Shown: positions 25,879-34,682, counted from the stretch's first letter. The stretch: DNA of 64,000 nucleotides from Proteiniphilum saccharofermentans (GCF_900095135.1 NZ_LT605205.1:2914001-2978000); one strand, 5' to 3'. The notes: generated from the letters alone by a model not told the origin. Numbers and translations are program-made.

Positions 25879-26287
25879 TTAATTGTTATTCCATTTATAT
25901 GTTGCCGTAGAACGGGCGGGCAGAATGGAACGAATGACTTCCGTTTGATCCTGTATTTCGATTACCCGTTCCATATCCGAATATCCGAATTATTAAGTAC
26001 TACCATTACTTTTGATCCGTCCGGATTGAGAAAAGCCACGTTTCTTATGTTATCCGTACTTTCCACATTCGATGAATGGATCCGCCAGGCTCCCCGGTCT
26101 ATAAATTTTGAAAAATGGCCTGTCAAATAATATTCTGGATTAAAAGATATCTCACCCGTTTCCGAATGTATCGTGACAAATGGCCGACAGGACGGACATC
26201 CGCTGGTAATAGGACCTGCATTCTCATCCGTGGACATATACCACAAAAGGACCGTACTGGTAAAGTTCTCTATATTTCCTATAAATA
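25879..26287 (-). pseudogene. GH30 glycosidase, C-terminal remnant
   Basis: The C-terminal 130 or so codons of a GH30 (glucosylceramidase-like) enzyme remain: LLWYMSTDENAGPITSGC, RPFVTIHSETGEISFN, YYLTGHFSKFI and NVAFLNPDGSKVMVVLNNSD. The 5' part is cut off by the IS element starting at 26288. Near 25975-25990 a tandem 8-base duplication (TTCGGATA twice) throws the frame; in the other frame the normal family end MERVIEIQDQTEVIRSILPAR continues to a TAA at 25879-25881. So the gene is both truncated and frameshifted. Confidence 0.75.
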
Positions 26288-27114
26288 GGGTCTGCTGAAT
26301 AATCGATATTTATGCTGAAAATCAGTAGATTAACCGTCATAATATTTGCATAACTGCAAGAAATTGAGTATTTTTACTTCATAAACCTTGCATTTTATGA
26401 TACGATACAAGAGCTCCAGACAGCTTTCAATTTCCGAGTTCAAGATGCCCTTCGAGGCAAAACTGGATGAGAATAACCGGTGGGTTTTTCTTTCAAAAAT
26501 AGTTCCCTGGGAAGAGTTCGCCCGGCTTTATTACAAGAACTTCAAGAGCAACCGGGGTGCACCCACCAAGGATGCCAGGCTTGTGCTGGGAGTGGTCATC
26601 ATAAAGCACATCATGAAGACGGATGACCGCGGCGTGATAGAGATGATCCAGGAAAATCCCTACATGCAGTATTTTCTTGGGCTTGAGGCTTTCACTTATG
26701 AACAGGTGATGACACCCTCACTGCCGGTATCCATCAGAAAGCGAATCGACCTGGATGTCTTTGAATCATTGACAGATGATTTGATAAGAAAAGGATTAAA
26801 GCTGAAAGCCGGGGCAAAACAAGAAGAGGTTGACACGGTTGCGAAGGATGATGGGGTTAATAATGATGACGATCCCGATCCGCATCCCGGGAACAAGGGG
26901 AAACTTCAAATGGATGCTACAGTCTGTGATGCGGATATCAAATACCCCACCGACCTGGACCTGTTAAACGAGAGCCGTCAAAAGGCGGAAGAACTGATTG
27001 ATGAACTGTGTTTGAAGCTGGGAGTCCGGGATAAACCCCGCACCTACAGGAGGGTTGCCCGCAAGGATTTCCTGAATGTGTCGAAAATGAAGAGAAAACC
27101 AGCCAACGTGTTAA
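26288..27114 (+). mobile_element. 5' part of an IS5/IS1182-like insertion sequence
   Basis: The element begins with GGGTCTGCTGAATAATCG, which looks like an IS terminal repeat, right at the break in the GH30 gene. It contains the first half of a transposase and is cut at about 27112 by the terminal repeat of the IS1634-family element. The matching 3' half is not found beyond that element. Confidence 0.7.
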
Positions 27115-27191
27115 CCCAACTTTCACCCTCAAAATTATTTTTGATAAAAAATGAGCCTGTTTTATGCTCCTTTGATGTGATAGCCATTTGA
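26388..27191 (+). pseudogene. Transposase, truncated (InsH-type N-terminal domain)
   Basis: Codons 1 to about 242 encode the N-terminal part of a DDE transposase with a DUF772/InsH-like domain: RQLSISEFKMPFEAKLDENNRW, ARLVLGVVIIKH and ENPYMQYFLGLEAF. A low-complexity Asp/Asn stretch and LQMDATVCDADIKYPTDL, holding the first catalytic Asp region, follow. At about 27112 the frame runs into the terminal inverted repeat of the next IS, and the last 26 codons are foreign. The remaining catalytic residues are missing, so it cannot be active. The initiator may be the in-frame ATG at 26397 rather than 26388. Confidence 0.8.
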
Positions 27192-27244
27192 TATTCAGCG
27201 ATCGTATTTTTCGGAAGTATGTCAAATCCGGATTGTAGGACACT

Positions 27245-27272
27245 TTTGAATGCAAGTCTTGTTGTATTTTTG
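27245..27272 (+). promoter_or_regulatory. Possible promoter of the IS1634-type transposase
   Basis: TTTG (27245-27248) and TATTTTTG (27265-27272) with a 16-base spacer, shorter than usual. It ends 4 bases before the ATG at 27277, which would give a nearly leaderless mRNA. Confidence 0.35.
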
Positions 27273-27276
27273 TCTC

Positions 27277-29172
27277 ATGCACGTGAATGTACAACTACGT
27301 TTCAATTCCGCCACGGGACAGGAAGCTCCTTACTATCGACTGAAGGAGTCTTATCGAGATGTGCGCGGACATGTGCATTCCCTGATTGTACTGAATATCG
27401 GTTTTGAACCATGCCTGAAGCCTCTCCAGGTCAAACGTATTGCACGTGCCTTGACTATGCGTTTTCAACACCGGCATCATGGATCTCTTTTCCCGGAAAA
27501 TAAGGATGGACTTTCTCACGAAGAGCGCCTCTTTGCCGAACGATACTGGCAACGCATGCTTGCCGAAGGAGGGATCGACCGGTTCAACCAAAAAGAGAAC
27601 CAATCCAAAGAAGAGTCCGAAAGGTATATAGATTTGGATACAGTAGAACATACCGATGCCCGTAACATCGGCGCGGAATGGCTTTGCAAACAAACCATTG
27701 ACCGCCTGGGGCTGGAAGATTTTCTAAGAGGCCAGGGCTGGAATGAAAACGCCATTCATGCCGCTCTCTCCCATCTGATTGTCCGAACCGTTTATAGTCC
27801 ATCGGAATGGGCTACACACCGTGTCATGAAGGAGAATTCCGCTGCTTGCGAACTTTATTCAGGTACTCCGGATTGGACTCCGGGCATCAATGCACTCTAC
27901 CAAATGCCGGATCGTCTTTATGGGATCAAAGATAAATTGGAACGACATCTTTGCCAAAGGACGGATAACCTGTTCAATATAGATAATCGTATCGTGCTTT
28001 TTGACCTGACCAACTTCTATTTTGAAGGCCGTAAAGCAGGAAGTCGCAAAGCGCGTTTCGGACGCAGCAAGGAGAAGCGCAACGACTGTCGATTACTGGT
28101 ATTGGCCTTGTGCATAAACAGGGAGGGATTTATCCGTTATTCCTCTATTCTTGCAGGCAATACCTCAGACCCCAAATCACTTCCCGGTATGATTGACAAG
28201 TTGGCTGTCAAAACCTCCGTCACCAGTAAAAAGACCTTGGTTGTAATCGATGCAGGCATCTCCACCGAAGAGAACCTGCAAGGCATAAAAGAAAAAGGAT
28301 ACAATTATCTTTGCGTATCCCGCACACGGTTAAAAGACTACAGCCTCTCGAAGGATCACCGGACGGTAACCGTACATGACACCAGAAAACAGGAGATTAC
28401 CTTGCGGGAAGTGCAGACCCGGCCTGAAGAGGATTATTATCTGGAGATCACCTCTCCCTCAAAAGCAATGACGGAAGCCTCCATGAACCGTCAATGGAAA
28501 GAACGCTTTGAAGGTGAGATGGAGAAAATCAACGAGGCCATTACAAGGAAAGGAGGTACCAAACGTTACGAAAAAGTAGTTGAACGAGTCGGCAGAGCCA
28601 TTGAGCGTTATCCCTCCATCGCGCGACATTATCAAATAACGTACCTGTGCAATGAGAGGAAACCAGCTGAAATGCAAAAAGTAAACTGGACGATCAAGGA
28701 TATTACCGCAATAGACAAAAACACGGGAGTCTATTTCCTGAGAACCAACGTACGGACTTTTGGCGAACAGACGACCTGGGAGTATTATAATTTGATTCGT
28801 GAGATAGAATGCACCAACCGGCAGCTAAAAACGGATCTCAATCTACGACCCATCTATCATCAAAAGGATGAACGCAGTGATGCGCATTTATTCTTCGGAC
28901 TACTTTCTTATTGGATTGTCAATACGATACGCTTTCAACTCAAGCAATCGGGAGAAAACGCTTATTGGACAGAGATTGTTCGCCGCATGTCTACGCAGAA
29001 ATTGGTGACTACAGAAGCCGTCAATGCCCTGGGTGAGAAGGTGGAACTGAGACAATGCAGTCGGCCGACAAAGCAAGCGGAGAGGATATACTCCATCCTA
29101 AAGATGAAACAGGCGCCGTTCAAGAAAATAAAAATATGTAGGTCACAGTCACCGCCAAGGGGATCGTCCTGA
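27277..29172 (+). CDS. IS1634-family transposase
   Basis: A 631-residue IS4-superfamily DDE transposase. The N-terminal block (MHVNVQLRFNSATGQEAPYYRL, then SYRDVRGHVHSLIVLNIGF) is typical of IS1634 members. The catalytic core has VLFDLTNFYFEGRKAG (first Asp), LVVIDAGISTEENL (second Asp) and YNLIREIECTNRQLKTDL (Glu in the Y-(2)-R-(3)-E-(6)-K signature). No frameshift is seen, so it appears intact. A start at 27250 is possible but MHVNV at 27277 matches the family start. Confidence 0.9.
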   Translation: MHVNVQLRFNSATGQEAPYYRLKESYRDVRGHVHSLIVLNIGFEPCLKPLQVKRIARALTMRFQHRHHGSLFPENKDGLSHEERLFAERYWQRMLAEGGIDRFNQKENQSKEESERYIDLDTVEHTDARNIGAEWLCKQTIDRLGLEDFLRGQGWNENAIHAALSHLIVRTVYSPSEWATHRVMKENSAACELYSGTPDWTPGINALYQMPDRLYGIKDKLERHLCQRTDNLFNIDNRIVLFDLTNFYFEGRKAGSRKARFGRSKEKRNDCRLLVLALCINREGFIRYSSILAGNTSDPKSLPGMIDKLAVKTSVTSKKTLVVIDAGISTEENLQGIKEKGYNYLCVSRTRLKDYSLSKDHRTVTVHDTRKQEITLREVQTRPEEDYYLEITSPSKAMTEASMNRQWKERFEGEMEKINEAITRKGGTKRYEKVVERVGRAIERYPSIARHYQITYLCNERKPAEMQKVNWTIKDITAIDKNTGVYFLRTNVRTFGEQTTWEYYNLIREIECTNRQLKTDLNLRPIYHQKDERSDAHLFFGLLSYWIVNTIRFQLKQSGENAYWTEIVRRMSTQKLVTTEAVNALGEKVELRQCSRPTKQAERIYSILKMKQAPFKKIKICRSQSPPRGSS

Positions 29173-29219
29173 CTCATTCTGGACAGGATTGCGTGGAAAT
29201 GTAAGTGAAAGTTGGGCTA

Positions 29220-29341
29220 AGTAAAAAATTCGACATGTTTGCTTCAGCTTTCACGCCATAAGATATGGGAGTCTGAGCGTTCACTGTCACCAATCCTGTT
29301 GTCATCAATACTGACAAACACACTAAAACCATCTTTTTCAT
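29220..29341 (-). pseudogene. Porin-family outer membrane protein, N-terminal fragment
   Basis: Forty or so codons from the ATG at 29339-29341: a signal peptide (MKKMVLVCLSVLMTTGLVTVNAQ) followed by TPISYGVKAEANMSNFLL, the typical start of the Bacteroidetes porin-family (OmpA-like barrel) proteins. The frame then enters the terminal repeat of the IS1634 element. The rest of the gene is not present in the window. Confidence 0.7.
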
Positions 29342-29385
29342 TTTTTCTAAATAGTAATTGAGTCTGCTCTGAAAACCCCATTTTT

Positions 29386-31092
29386 TCAAATTGCTGAAAA
29401 ATGAAGTTTAACCGGACAAATGTGATTGTTTTTATTAATTGAAAGTATGTTTACAATAATATACATATTGAAACATAAATTAATTATATATTGTGGCAGT
29501 TTTTGCCAAAAAAGCGCTCTTTGACTTATTCGCGTCATATAATTCACTATCCTGACGAAGTTTATCCACAACGAGCGGGAGTATGCCCATAGTTTGTGCT
29601 TGGCAAGTGACCTGTAACGGCTCTTGTCATTCGGGTAATGGTATCCTAACTGGAAAATGCTTGCTTCGACATTGTTCCTGATATTTTTTTCATCTATCGG
29701 GATATCGTCCAATTTCTTCCTCAGAGCGGCAGCCCTGAGGTTATCCTCATCGAAGTAGCGGTATTTTCCTTCTTCAGTCTTGATCCTCCATTTCCTCTGT
29801 GTTTTGTCTTTGCGGAGTTTTACCCGTTGTGCCTGTATTGTTGTTCCTGTTTTGTTGTCGGTTACTATTAAATTGATTTCATTCTGTTCGTCCAAACGGA
29901 TGTCATATCTCGGTGCGGGGCCTTGCATGCCTGTGAGTATCAGCTCGATGCCATTTTTATCGCTTTGGCAATACTCCTGATTATCAGCACTGTGGTAAGC
30001 CCCGTCGGCATATACTTTCTCTATTTTGTCGGATATTATTTCCTGTGTCCGATCCAGGGCTTGTTCAAGGAAGCCGTTGTCCGGAGCCGATGCCACCGTT
30101 ACCTCGGTATCGGTTATCAGGTTCAATGCCGTATCTTTGTCATCTCCCGGTTGGTCGCATGTCTCGGTGACGTTCACCGAATACCCTTTGACCTTGTTGC
30201 CGTCTTTGTCACGGTAATGGCAGTCGGTGTCATGGGGTGACTGTATGGATTTGGCGCTGACTTTCTCCTTTTCCAGAGGAACGACAGTTTTGTCCCTGCC
30301 AACCGAGTATTGTTGTTCGAAAACCGCTTTAAGGGTCTGGTAATGACCATAGTCATGCTTCTTGAAGAGCCCTATAAAACGGTACATCAGTTTGCCCAGT
30401 TCAACGAACCTGGCATCAACCTCGGCCTTTGTACTGCGGTACACCACCTTGTTGCCCGTTTCACCCTGTATGCTTTCGATAAGGGAAAACATCTCTTTGG
30501 ACAGGCTCTTATTGAAGATATGTTCCTCCCTTTCATTGATAAACAGACGCAGGGTTTCATGAATCAACTCGTAACGGGAGTACCAGGCGATATTGCTGCC
30601 GACCAGTTTACTGTCCATGCGCACCTGCTTGCCGCTCACCTCAAACTCCAATAGCTGGTCACGGGTGATTTGCCCCTGGCACTTTTTGAACAGGTCTTCG
30701 CCGTGTTCCCTTGCATAGTCAACCAGATGGCGACGGAAAAGGTAGTAAGTGGATGAAACAGGCTCAGCGTCCTCTAACGACATCAGACCCAGAGCACTGC
30801 GAACAAGTAAATTGTATGCGCAGTTCTCAAACAATTGTGCGTCGCTCCATCCCTGGCCTTCCTTGAGGATCATCATACCGACCAAAATACGGATAGAGGC
30901 ATTAGGAGCCCCCGTTCCATTAGAATAAAGTGGTCTGAAAATAGACTCATCCACACGCATTACAACATGGTTTCGGAACCGGTTATGCCAGGAGTCATTT
31001 TTTAGGTATTCTTTCTTCTTAGAGTCTCTGAAGTACTCCGTCGGTGATGAAAAAATGCCCAATTGAGGGTTTTCGTCCGATTTTTTGAACAT
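29386..31092 (-). CDS. IS1182-family transposase
   Basis: A 568-residue transposase. The N-terminal InsH-like domain has FRPLYSNGTGAPNASIRILVGMMILKEGQGWSD, then the conserved SLxDAEP-like element and VSSTYYLFRRHL. The catalytic part has VRMDSKLVGSNIAWYSRYELI (first Asp), a Lys-rich middle, EKVYADGAYHSADNQ (second Asp) and, near the end, NNVEASIFQLGYHYPNDKSRYR (Glu, with the Tyr/Arg spacing of the family). The last 25 residues look like translated terminal DNA and run to the IS end, so the original stop may have been lost. Otherwise intact. Confidence 0.88.
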   Translation of the reverse strand: MFKKSDENPQLGIFSSPTEYFRDSKKKEYLKNDSWHNRFRNHVVMRVDESIFRPLYSNGTGAPNASIRILVGMMILKEGQGWSDAQLFENCAYNLLVRSALGLMSLEDAEPVSSTYYLFRRHLVDYAREHGEDLFKKCQGQITRDQLLEFEVSGKQVRMDSKLVGSNIAWYSRYELIHETLRLFINEREEHIFNKSLSKEMFSLIESIQGETGNKVVYRSTKAEVDARFVELGKLMYRFIGLFKKHDYGHYQTLKAVFEQQYSVGRDKTVVPLEKEKVSAKSIQSPHDTDCHYRDKDGNKVKGYSVNVTETCDQPGDDKDTALNLITDTEVTVASAPDNGFLEQALDRTQEIISDKIEKVYADGAYHSADNQEYCQSDKNGIELILTGMQGPAPRYDIRLDEQNEINLIVTDNKTGTTIQAQRVKLRKDKTQRKWRIKTEEGKYRYFDEDNLRAAALRKKLDDIPIDEKNIRNNVEASIFQLGYHYPNDKSRYRSLAKHKLWAYSRSLWINFVRIVNYMTRISQRALFWQKLPQYIINLCFNMYIIVNILSINKNNHICPVKLHFSAI

Positions 31093-31166
31093 ATTATACA
31101 GTTTTAAGCCCTACTAAGGTAGTGAATAATAGCTATATACGCAAATATTTCAAAGAACTTTTCAGG
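29386..31166 (-). mobile_element. IS1182-family insertion sequence (approximate ends)
   Basis: One transposase gene is flanked by short similar ends: TTTTTCAGCAA read outward at the left (29391-29401, overlapping the transposase stop region) and CTTTTCAGG outward at the right (31158-31166). A second imperfect palindrome TCAGGT/ACCTGA adjoins the right end. The terminal repeats are short and imperfect, so the ends could be off by some tens of bases. Confidence 0.6.
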
Positions 31167-31456
31167 TGAAATTTACCTGATTTATAAAATTTATTGTACA
31201 AAAAATTTTAAACTAAATTATCACTCCGACTTTTCGGAGCGGACTCGTAATTAATTAATAAAATTGTTATCATCTCTCTTGTTTGATATTGCAAAGATAT
31301 GGCTTCAAAACACTGCCTGCTCCTAAAAATTACCCAAACGGTAATTTTGAATACCGAATTAAAACTTATCAATACTTAAGTAAGGCCCGGCAAAGGTTTC
31401 ATTAAACAATACAATCATTACGTTCAGTTATCTGCAAAAGATAGTAAAGCCCAGTC
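31167..31456. other. AT-rich gap beyond the IS element
   Basis: About 290 bases with no gene. It contains a perfect hairpin CTCCGA-CTTT-TCGGAG (31224-31239), followed by CGGACTCG and an AT-rich stretch. The hairpin has no T-run. The remainder shows nothing recognisable. Confidence 0.4.
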
Positions 31457-31927
31457 CTAATAGAGCGTATATCGCAAACTAAGGGCAAATCCGTTAAGCC
31501 AATAGTCGTTATAACTGTTGGTGAAGTTAAAAGATGGTTTCCAGTCCAACCCAACAGTATAAGGTGTGCGGGCGATACTGTATTCCAGTCCGGCCAACAG
31601 ATCCACTCCCAGCAACAAATTACTTTTATATTTATCTTTGTCATGATGTATACCACCCACGTGGGCACCCACTCCTACTACCCAGGAGAAGTCGGATAAA
31701 CCGGGAAGAAGTTTCTGATATTCATACATCCCCGTGAGTTGAAAATAACGGGGTGATACAGAGAGAATAAACTCCGCGGCATTTTCGGGACTAAGGAATT
31801 GTTTCAATGTTAAACCGCTATCATATCCCAACCTCACCCCCAGGGATGTATAGTAGCTTTGTGCATTTAGAGTGGAAGTGAGCACCATAATAGAGAACAC
31901 GGTAAAAAACAGTTTTTTGAATTTCAT
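31457..31927 (-). CDS. Small outer-membrane beta-barrel-like protein
   Basis: A 156-residue exported protein: signal peptide (KKLFFTVFSIMVLTSTLNAQ), then alternating polar/hydrophobic strands (SLGVRLGYDSGLTLKQF, AAEFILSVSPRYFQLTGMYEYQ, WVVGVGAHVGG, LLLGVDLLAGLEYS) and an end LNGFALSLRYTLY with a terminal aromatic, typical of eight-stranded outer-membrane barrels. No specific family function is recognisable. It lies 84 bases after the SDR gene and may be the last gene of that cluster. Confidence 0.75.
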   Translation of the reverse strand: MKFKKLFFTVFSIMVLTSTLNAQSYYTSLGVRLGYDSGLTLKQFLSPENAAEFILSVSPRYFQLTGMYEYQKLLPGLSDFSWVVGVGAHVGGIHHDKDKYKSNLLLGVDLLAGLEYSIARTPYTVGLDWKPSFNFTNSYNDYWLNGFALSLRYTLY

Positions 31928-32011
31928 AAGCAGATGTTATATGTTAGTATTTCTTTCATTTGTGCCATCCCTGTCAGCATACAAGAAATTATTAACGGGC
32001 AGCATGAGGTT

Positions 32012-32887
32012 TTATGTGAATAATTTTACTCCTGTTATCGTCTCGCAATAGTTCCAAATGATCTCTTTTGTCTCCACCGAAATATATTTCTTATTTACCT
32101 TCTTAGGTTTGCGGTTGTAAAAATACAAGCCGCTGGTATCTTCCACCTCTTCCGAAGAAGCGAGATAAACAATGGTATCCGCTCCCTGTTCTGCTGTTTT
32201 CATCAGCAACCGCATCAGAGGAAGCATGATTGCTTTTCCTAAAAAGCCTCTTCTTTTCGCATCTTCCACCATTTTCTGGTTTATCACCACACCGGGATGA
32301 AGTGAGTTGACGGTAATATCAATACCTGTCTCTTTAAACTTCCGGTCTAATTCCTGAGACATCATGATCAAGAAGAGTTTTGCATTCCCATAAGCCCTTC
32401 CGGCGGTGTACCCCTGTTTTAATTCTATATCCTCAAAGTCGGGTTTTGCCATAGAACTATGTCCATCCGAAGCTGTAAATACAATGCGCGCATCGGAATG
32501 CTTTTGTAGCTCGTCGGTAAGTAACGCGGTCAACAAGTAAGGTGCGACGAAATTTAAGGCAATGGTCTTTTCTATCGCGTCGGCAGTCTCCATCCTTTCC
32601 TTACCAAAAATGCCTCCTGCATTGTGGATGAGTATGTCTAATCCGTCAAAGCGCTGCTTGAACCTTTCTGCCAATTGATGGATATTACCCAGCAGTGACA
32701 AATCGGCTAAAAGATAATCAACATGAGGGTTATCGCTTTCTAAAATGATCTCCTGTTGTACCTGAACGGTTTCGTACTCTTTACGACCCGTGATAATAAT
32801 ATGGTGCCCTTGTTTTGCTAAGGCCAATGCCGCGGCTTTACCCATGCCCCGTGTCGCACCTGTGATCAAAATTGTTTTTTTTCTCAT
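32012..32887 (-). CDS. Short-chain dehydrogenase/reductase
   Basis: A 291-residue SDR of the retinol-dehydrogenase-like group. ILITGATRGMGKAAALAL is the TGxxxGxG cofactor motif; LIHNAGG is the NAG motif; VFTASDGHS supplies the catalytic Ser and YGNAKL the Tyr-x-x-x-Lys pair. The substrate cannot be inferred. The ATG at 32885-32887 is preferred; a longer reading begins with TTG at 32911. The gene overlaps the end of the DUF6132 gene by 50 bases, an unusually long same-strand overlap, so translational coupling or a lengthened upstream frame is likely. Confidence 0.85.
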   Translation of the reverse strand: MRKKTILITGATRGMGKAAALALAKQGHHIIITGRKEYETVQVQQEIILESDNPHVDYLLADLSLLGNIHQLAERFKQRFDGLDILIHNAGGIFGKERMETADAIEKTIALNFVAPYLLTALLTDELQKHSDARIVFTASDGHSSMAKPDFEDIELKQGYTAGRAYGNAKLFLIMMSQELDRKFKETGIDITVNSLHPGVVINQKMVEDAKRRGFLGKAIMLPLMRLLMKTAEQGADTIVYLASSEEVEDTSGLYFYNRKPKKVNKKYISVETKEIIWNYCETITGVKLFT

Positions 32888-33098
32888 AATGATTGATCGT
32901 TTTTTTTCCAATTAAGCTGCCTATCAATCCTCCAAATAATAATCCATACACGCAATTTGTCCACAATTCCGAAGAAAAACCAAATGTACCGTCATAGATC
33001 CCATAATATAGCCAGTAAAGATATCCGCCTATCAATCCCAGGGTCATACCCAGAAAAGAGATCATGTTTCTCCTGACAAATAAAAAGATAGCCTTCAT
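32838..33098 (-). CDS. DUF6132-like small membrane protein
   Basis: An 86-residue protein with two hydrophobic segments (FLGMTLGLIGGYLYWLYYG and CVYGLLFGGLIGSLIG) after a basic N terminus, resembling the DUF6132 family of Bacteroidetes. Function unknown. The last 17 residues (after YEKK) overlap the start of the SDR gene in another frame and look like run-on sequence. It follows the lpxC gene by 15 bases in the same operon. Confidence 0.65.
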   Translation of the reverse strand: MKAIFLFVRRNMISFLGMTLGLIGGYLYWLYYGIYDGTFGFSSELWTNCVYGLLFGGLIGSLIGKKTINHYEKKNNFDHRCDTGHG

Positions 33099-33113
33099 AT
33101 TAATGGGGATTTT

Positions 33114-34055
33114 CTATAAAAAATTTGCATGCATCTCAAAGACAGGCTTCGTTTCGATCTGTTCAATTATATTCCTTGCGAACAGGTTATTAATCCGGTG
33201 ACCGGGACGATTCGCGATTATTCTTCCTTTGATAAACCTGCCGACAAGGGCTATATCCCCGATAACATCCAGTAATTTATGCCTTGCGGGTTCATTAGGA
33301 AACAAAAGCGGCCTGTTTACTATATATCCGGTTTTATCAATCTTTCTCCTCTCTATACCCATGACATCGGCCAACCGATCCAATTCCTTCTGTTGAATGA
33401 GTTGATCGTAAATGACAATTGCGTTATCCAGGTCCCCGCCCTTAATCAATCCGGTTTTCAGGAGACTTTCAATCTCTCTTATAAAGACAAATGTCCTGCA
33501 CATCGAGACCTCATCTTTAAAATCGGATAAATTTTCCAGAAAGGCCTTTTGTACAGGTAAAACCTCCGAGTCGAATGCTATCTGCACATGGACGCTAAAT
33601 CTGTCGGAGGGCATTAATATCAGGTATGATCCCGTTTCTGCATCGAAATATTCAATATTTTGATCCACCTCATAGTAGATCCTCTCTTTAGACTGCTCTT
33701 CGAAACCTACCCTGTGGATATTATTCACATATTCAATGGCACTCCCGTCCAGTATCGGAAATTCAGGTGAGTCAATTTCAATCAGGCAATTATCAATCTC
33801 GCATCCGTAAAGCGCAGCCAACGCATGTTCTATCATGGCAACCTGTATTCCATCTACAGATAAGACGGTACATCTCTGCGTATTCATCACATTTTCGGCG
33901 GAAGCCGTAATTACCGGACTTCCCTCAAGATCAATCCGCTTTATCCTGTACCCGAAATCTACAGGTGCGGGACGAAATGTGATAGTAGTTTTTAACCCTG
34001 TGTGTAATCCTTTCCCATTGGCGGAAAAGGCTTCTTTTATAGTTCTTTGTTGCAT
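33114..34055 (-). CDS. lpxC: Unfused LpxC-type UDP-3-O-acyl-N-acetylglucosamine deacetylase
   Basis: A 313-residue zinc deacetylase catalysing the committed step of lipid A synthesis. MIEHALAALYG has the first zinc His; HKLLDVIGDIALVG carries the second His and the Asp; GHRINN carries the catalytic His. In most Bacteroidetes LpxC is fused to a FabZ dehydratase domain, making a protein of about 460 residues; this one ends directly after the LpxC fold. It lies among thioredoxin-like, DUF6132 and SDR genes, not with lpxA/lpxD, so it is probably a second, divergent copy. Confidence 0.88.
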   Translation of the reverse strand: MQQRTIKEAFSANGKGLHTGLKTTITFRPAPVDFGYRIKRIDLEGSPVITASAENVMNTQRCTVLSVDGIQVAMIEHALAALYGCEIDNCLIEIDSPEFPILDGSAIEYVNNIHRVGFEEQSKERIYYEVDQNIEYFDAETGSYLILMPSDRFSVHVQIAFDSEVLPVQKAFLENLSDFKDEVSMCRTFVFIREIESLLKTGLIKGGDLDNAIVIYDQLIQQKELDRLADVMGIERRKIDKTGYIVNRPLLFPNEPARHKLLDVIGDIALVGRFIKGRIIANRPGHRINNLFARNIIEQIETKPVFEMHANFL

Positions 34056-34077
34056 ATGATTATTTTATTGATGAAGG

Positions 34078-34518
34078 TCAATAGGGTTTTATCCTATTCA
34101 CTATTTTTTCTAAATTATTGGTGGACACAACGCCCATGACCCGTTTTATTTCGATATCTCCGTTGAATATTAACAGGTTGGGAATCCCTGAGATATTGTA
34201 TTTATAATAATATTCGGCATTCTCTTCAATATCCATGGCATAGAAATGAATACCGTGAAGATTCTCTGCATCCAATTGCTCTATGTTGTACCGCATCTTT
34301 TGGCACAATTCGGAATCTTTCCGATAGAAAAACAGAAAGGTTATACCTTTTTTATCCAGATTAATTTCATGCAATTCTGTCAAAATCGAATTGTCTTTTT
34401 CCGACAAGGGAATATCCTTCACTTTTTTCTGGGCTACAATTCCTGTCAGTACAACGAATATCACGATTGCCAGTAAAAAGTGCCAGGGTCTAAAATAAAA
34501 AGAGTGATTATTATCCAT
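34078..34518 (-). CDS. Membrane-anchored thioredoxin-like protein without a CxxC pair
   Basis: A 146-residue protein with one N-terminal membrane segment (WHFLLAIVIFVVLTGIVA) and a thioredoxin-like domain. The central strand and active-site region read TFLFFYRKDSELCQKM: only one Cys is present where redox thioredoxins have CxxC. The cis-Pro loop, SGIPNLLIF, is kept. A dithiol oxidoreductase role is therefore unlikely; single-Cys or binding functions are possible. It precedes lpxC by 22 bases and follows a 37-residue membrane ORF by 11 bases. Confidence 0.7.
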   Translation of the reverse strand: MDNNHSFYFRPWHFLLAIVIFVVLTGIVAQKKVKDIPLSEKDNSILTELHEINLDKKGITFLFFYRKDSELCQKMRYNIEQLDAENLHGIHFYAMDIEENAEYYYKYNISGIPNLLIFNGDIEIKRVMGVVSTNNLEKIVNRIKPY

Positions 34519-34529
34519 AATTTACTCAT

Positions 34530-34643
34530 TCAAGATCTGCTTATGATCTGCTTTCTCAATAACAGTAATCCGGTAAGACTCATCACTGAAAATACTATTA
34601 CAGATACGGTAGATACAATTGCTATTTTTAATCCTCGTTTCAT
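34530..34643 (-). CDS. 37-residue single-span membrane protein
   Basis: ATG at 34641-34643, TGA at 34530-34532. The product has a basic start (MKRGLK), one hydrophobic span (IAIVSTVSVIVFSV to LTGLLLL) and a basic end (RKQIISRS). AGGAGGG lies about 20 bases before the ATG and a TAnnTTTG box some 40 bases upstream, at the right place to drive the whole operon down to the SDR gene. No family is known to me; it could be a small membrane subunit or a leader peptide. Confidence 0.5.
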   Translation of the reverse strand: MKRGLKIAIVSTVSVIVFSVMSLTGLLLLRKQIISRS

Positions 34644-34682
34644 TGCCTGATAAAATTGATTACCCTCCTATTTTTCGTAATA

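Larger units (their letters stand above)
27112..29219 (+). mobile_element. IS1634-family insertion sequence
   Basis: Terminal inverted repeats TAACCCAACTTTCAC (27112-27126) and GTGAAAGTTGGGCTA (29205-29219) agree at 14 of 15 positions and enclose one transposase gene. The left flank is a truncated transposase, the right flank a truncated porin gene. The flanks are therefore not two halves of one target, and no target duplication can be recognised. Confidence 0.8.

Noticed and set aside
29363-29380. GTCTGCTCTGAAAACCCC resembling the GGGTCTGCTGAA end of the truncated IS
   Set aside because: The match is short and has an extra dinucleotide, and no transposase 3' half adjoins it, so it was not called an IS end.
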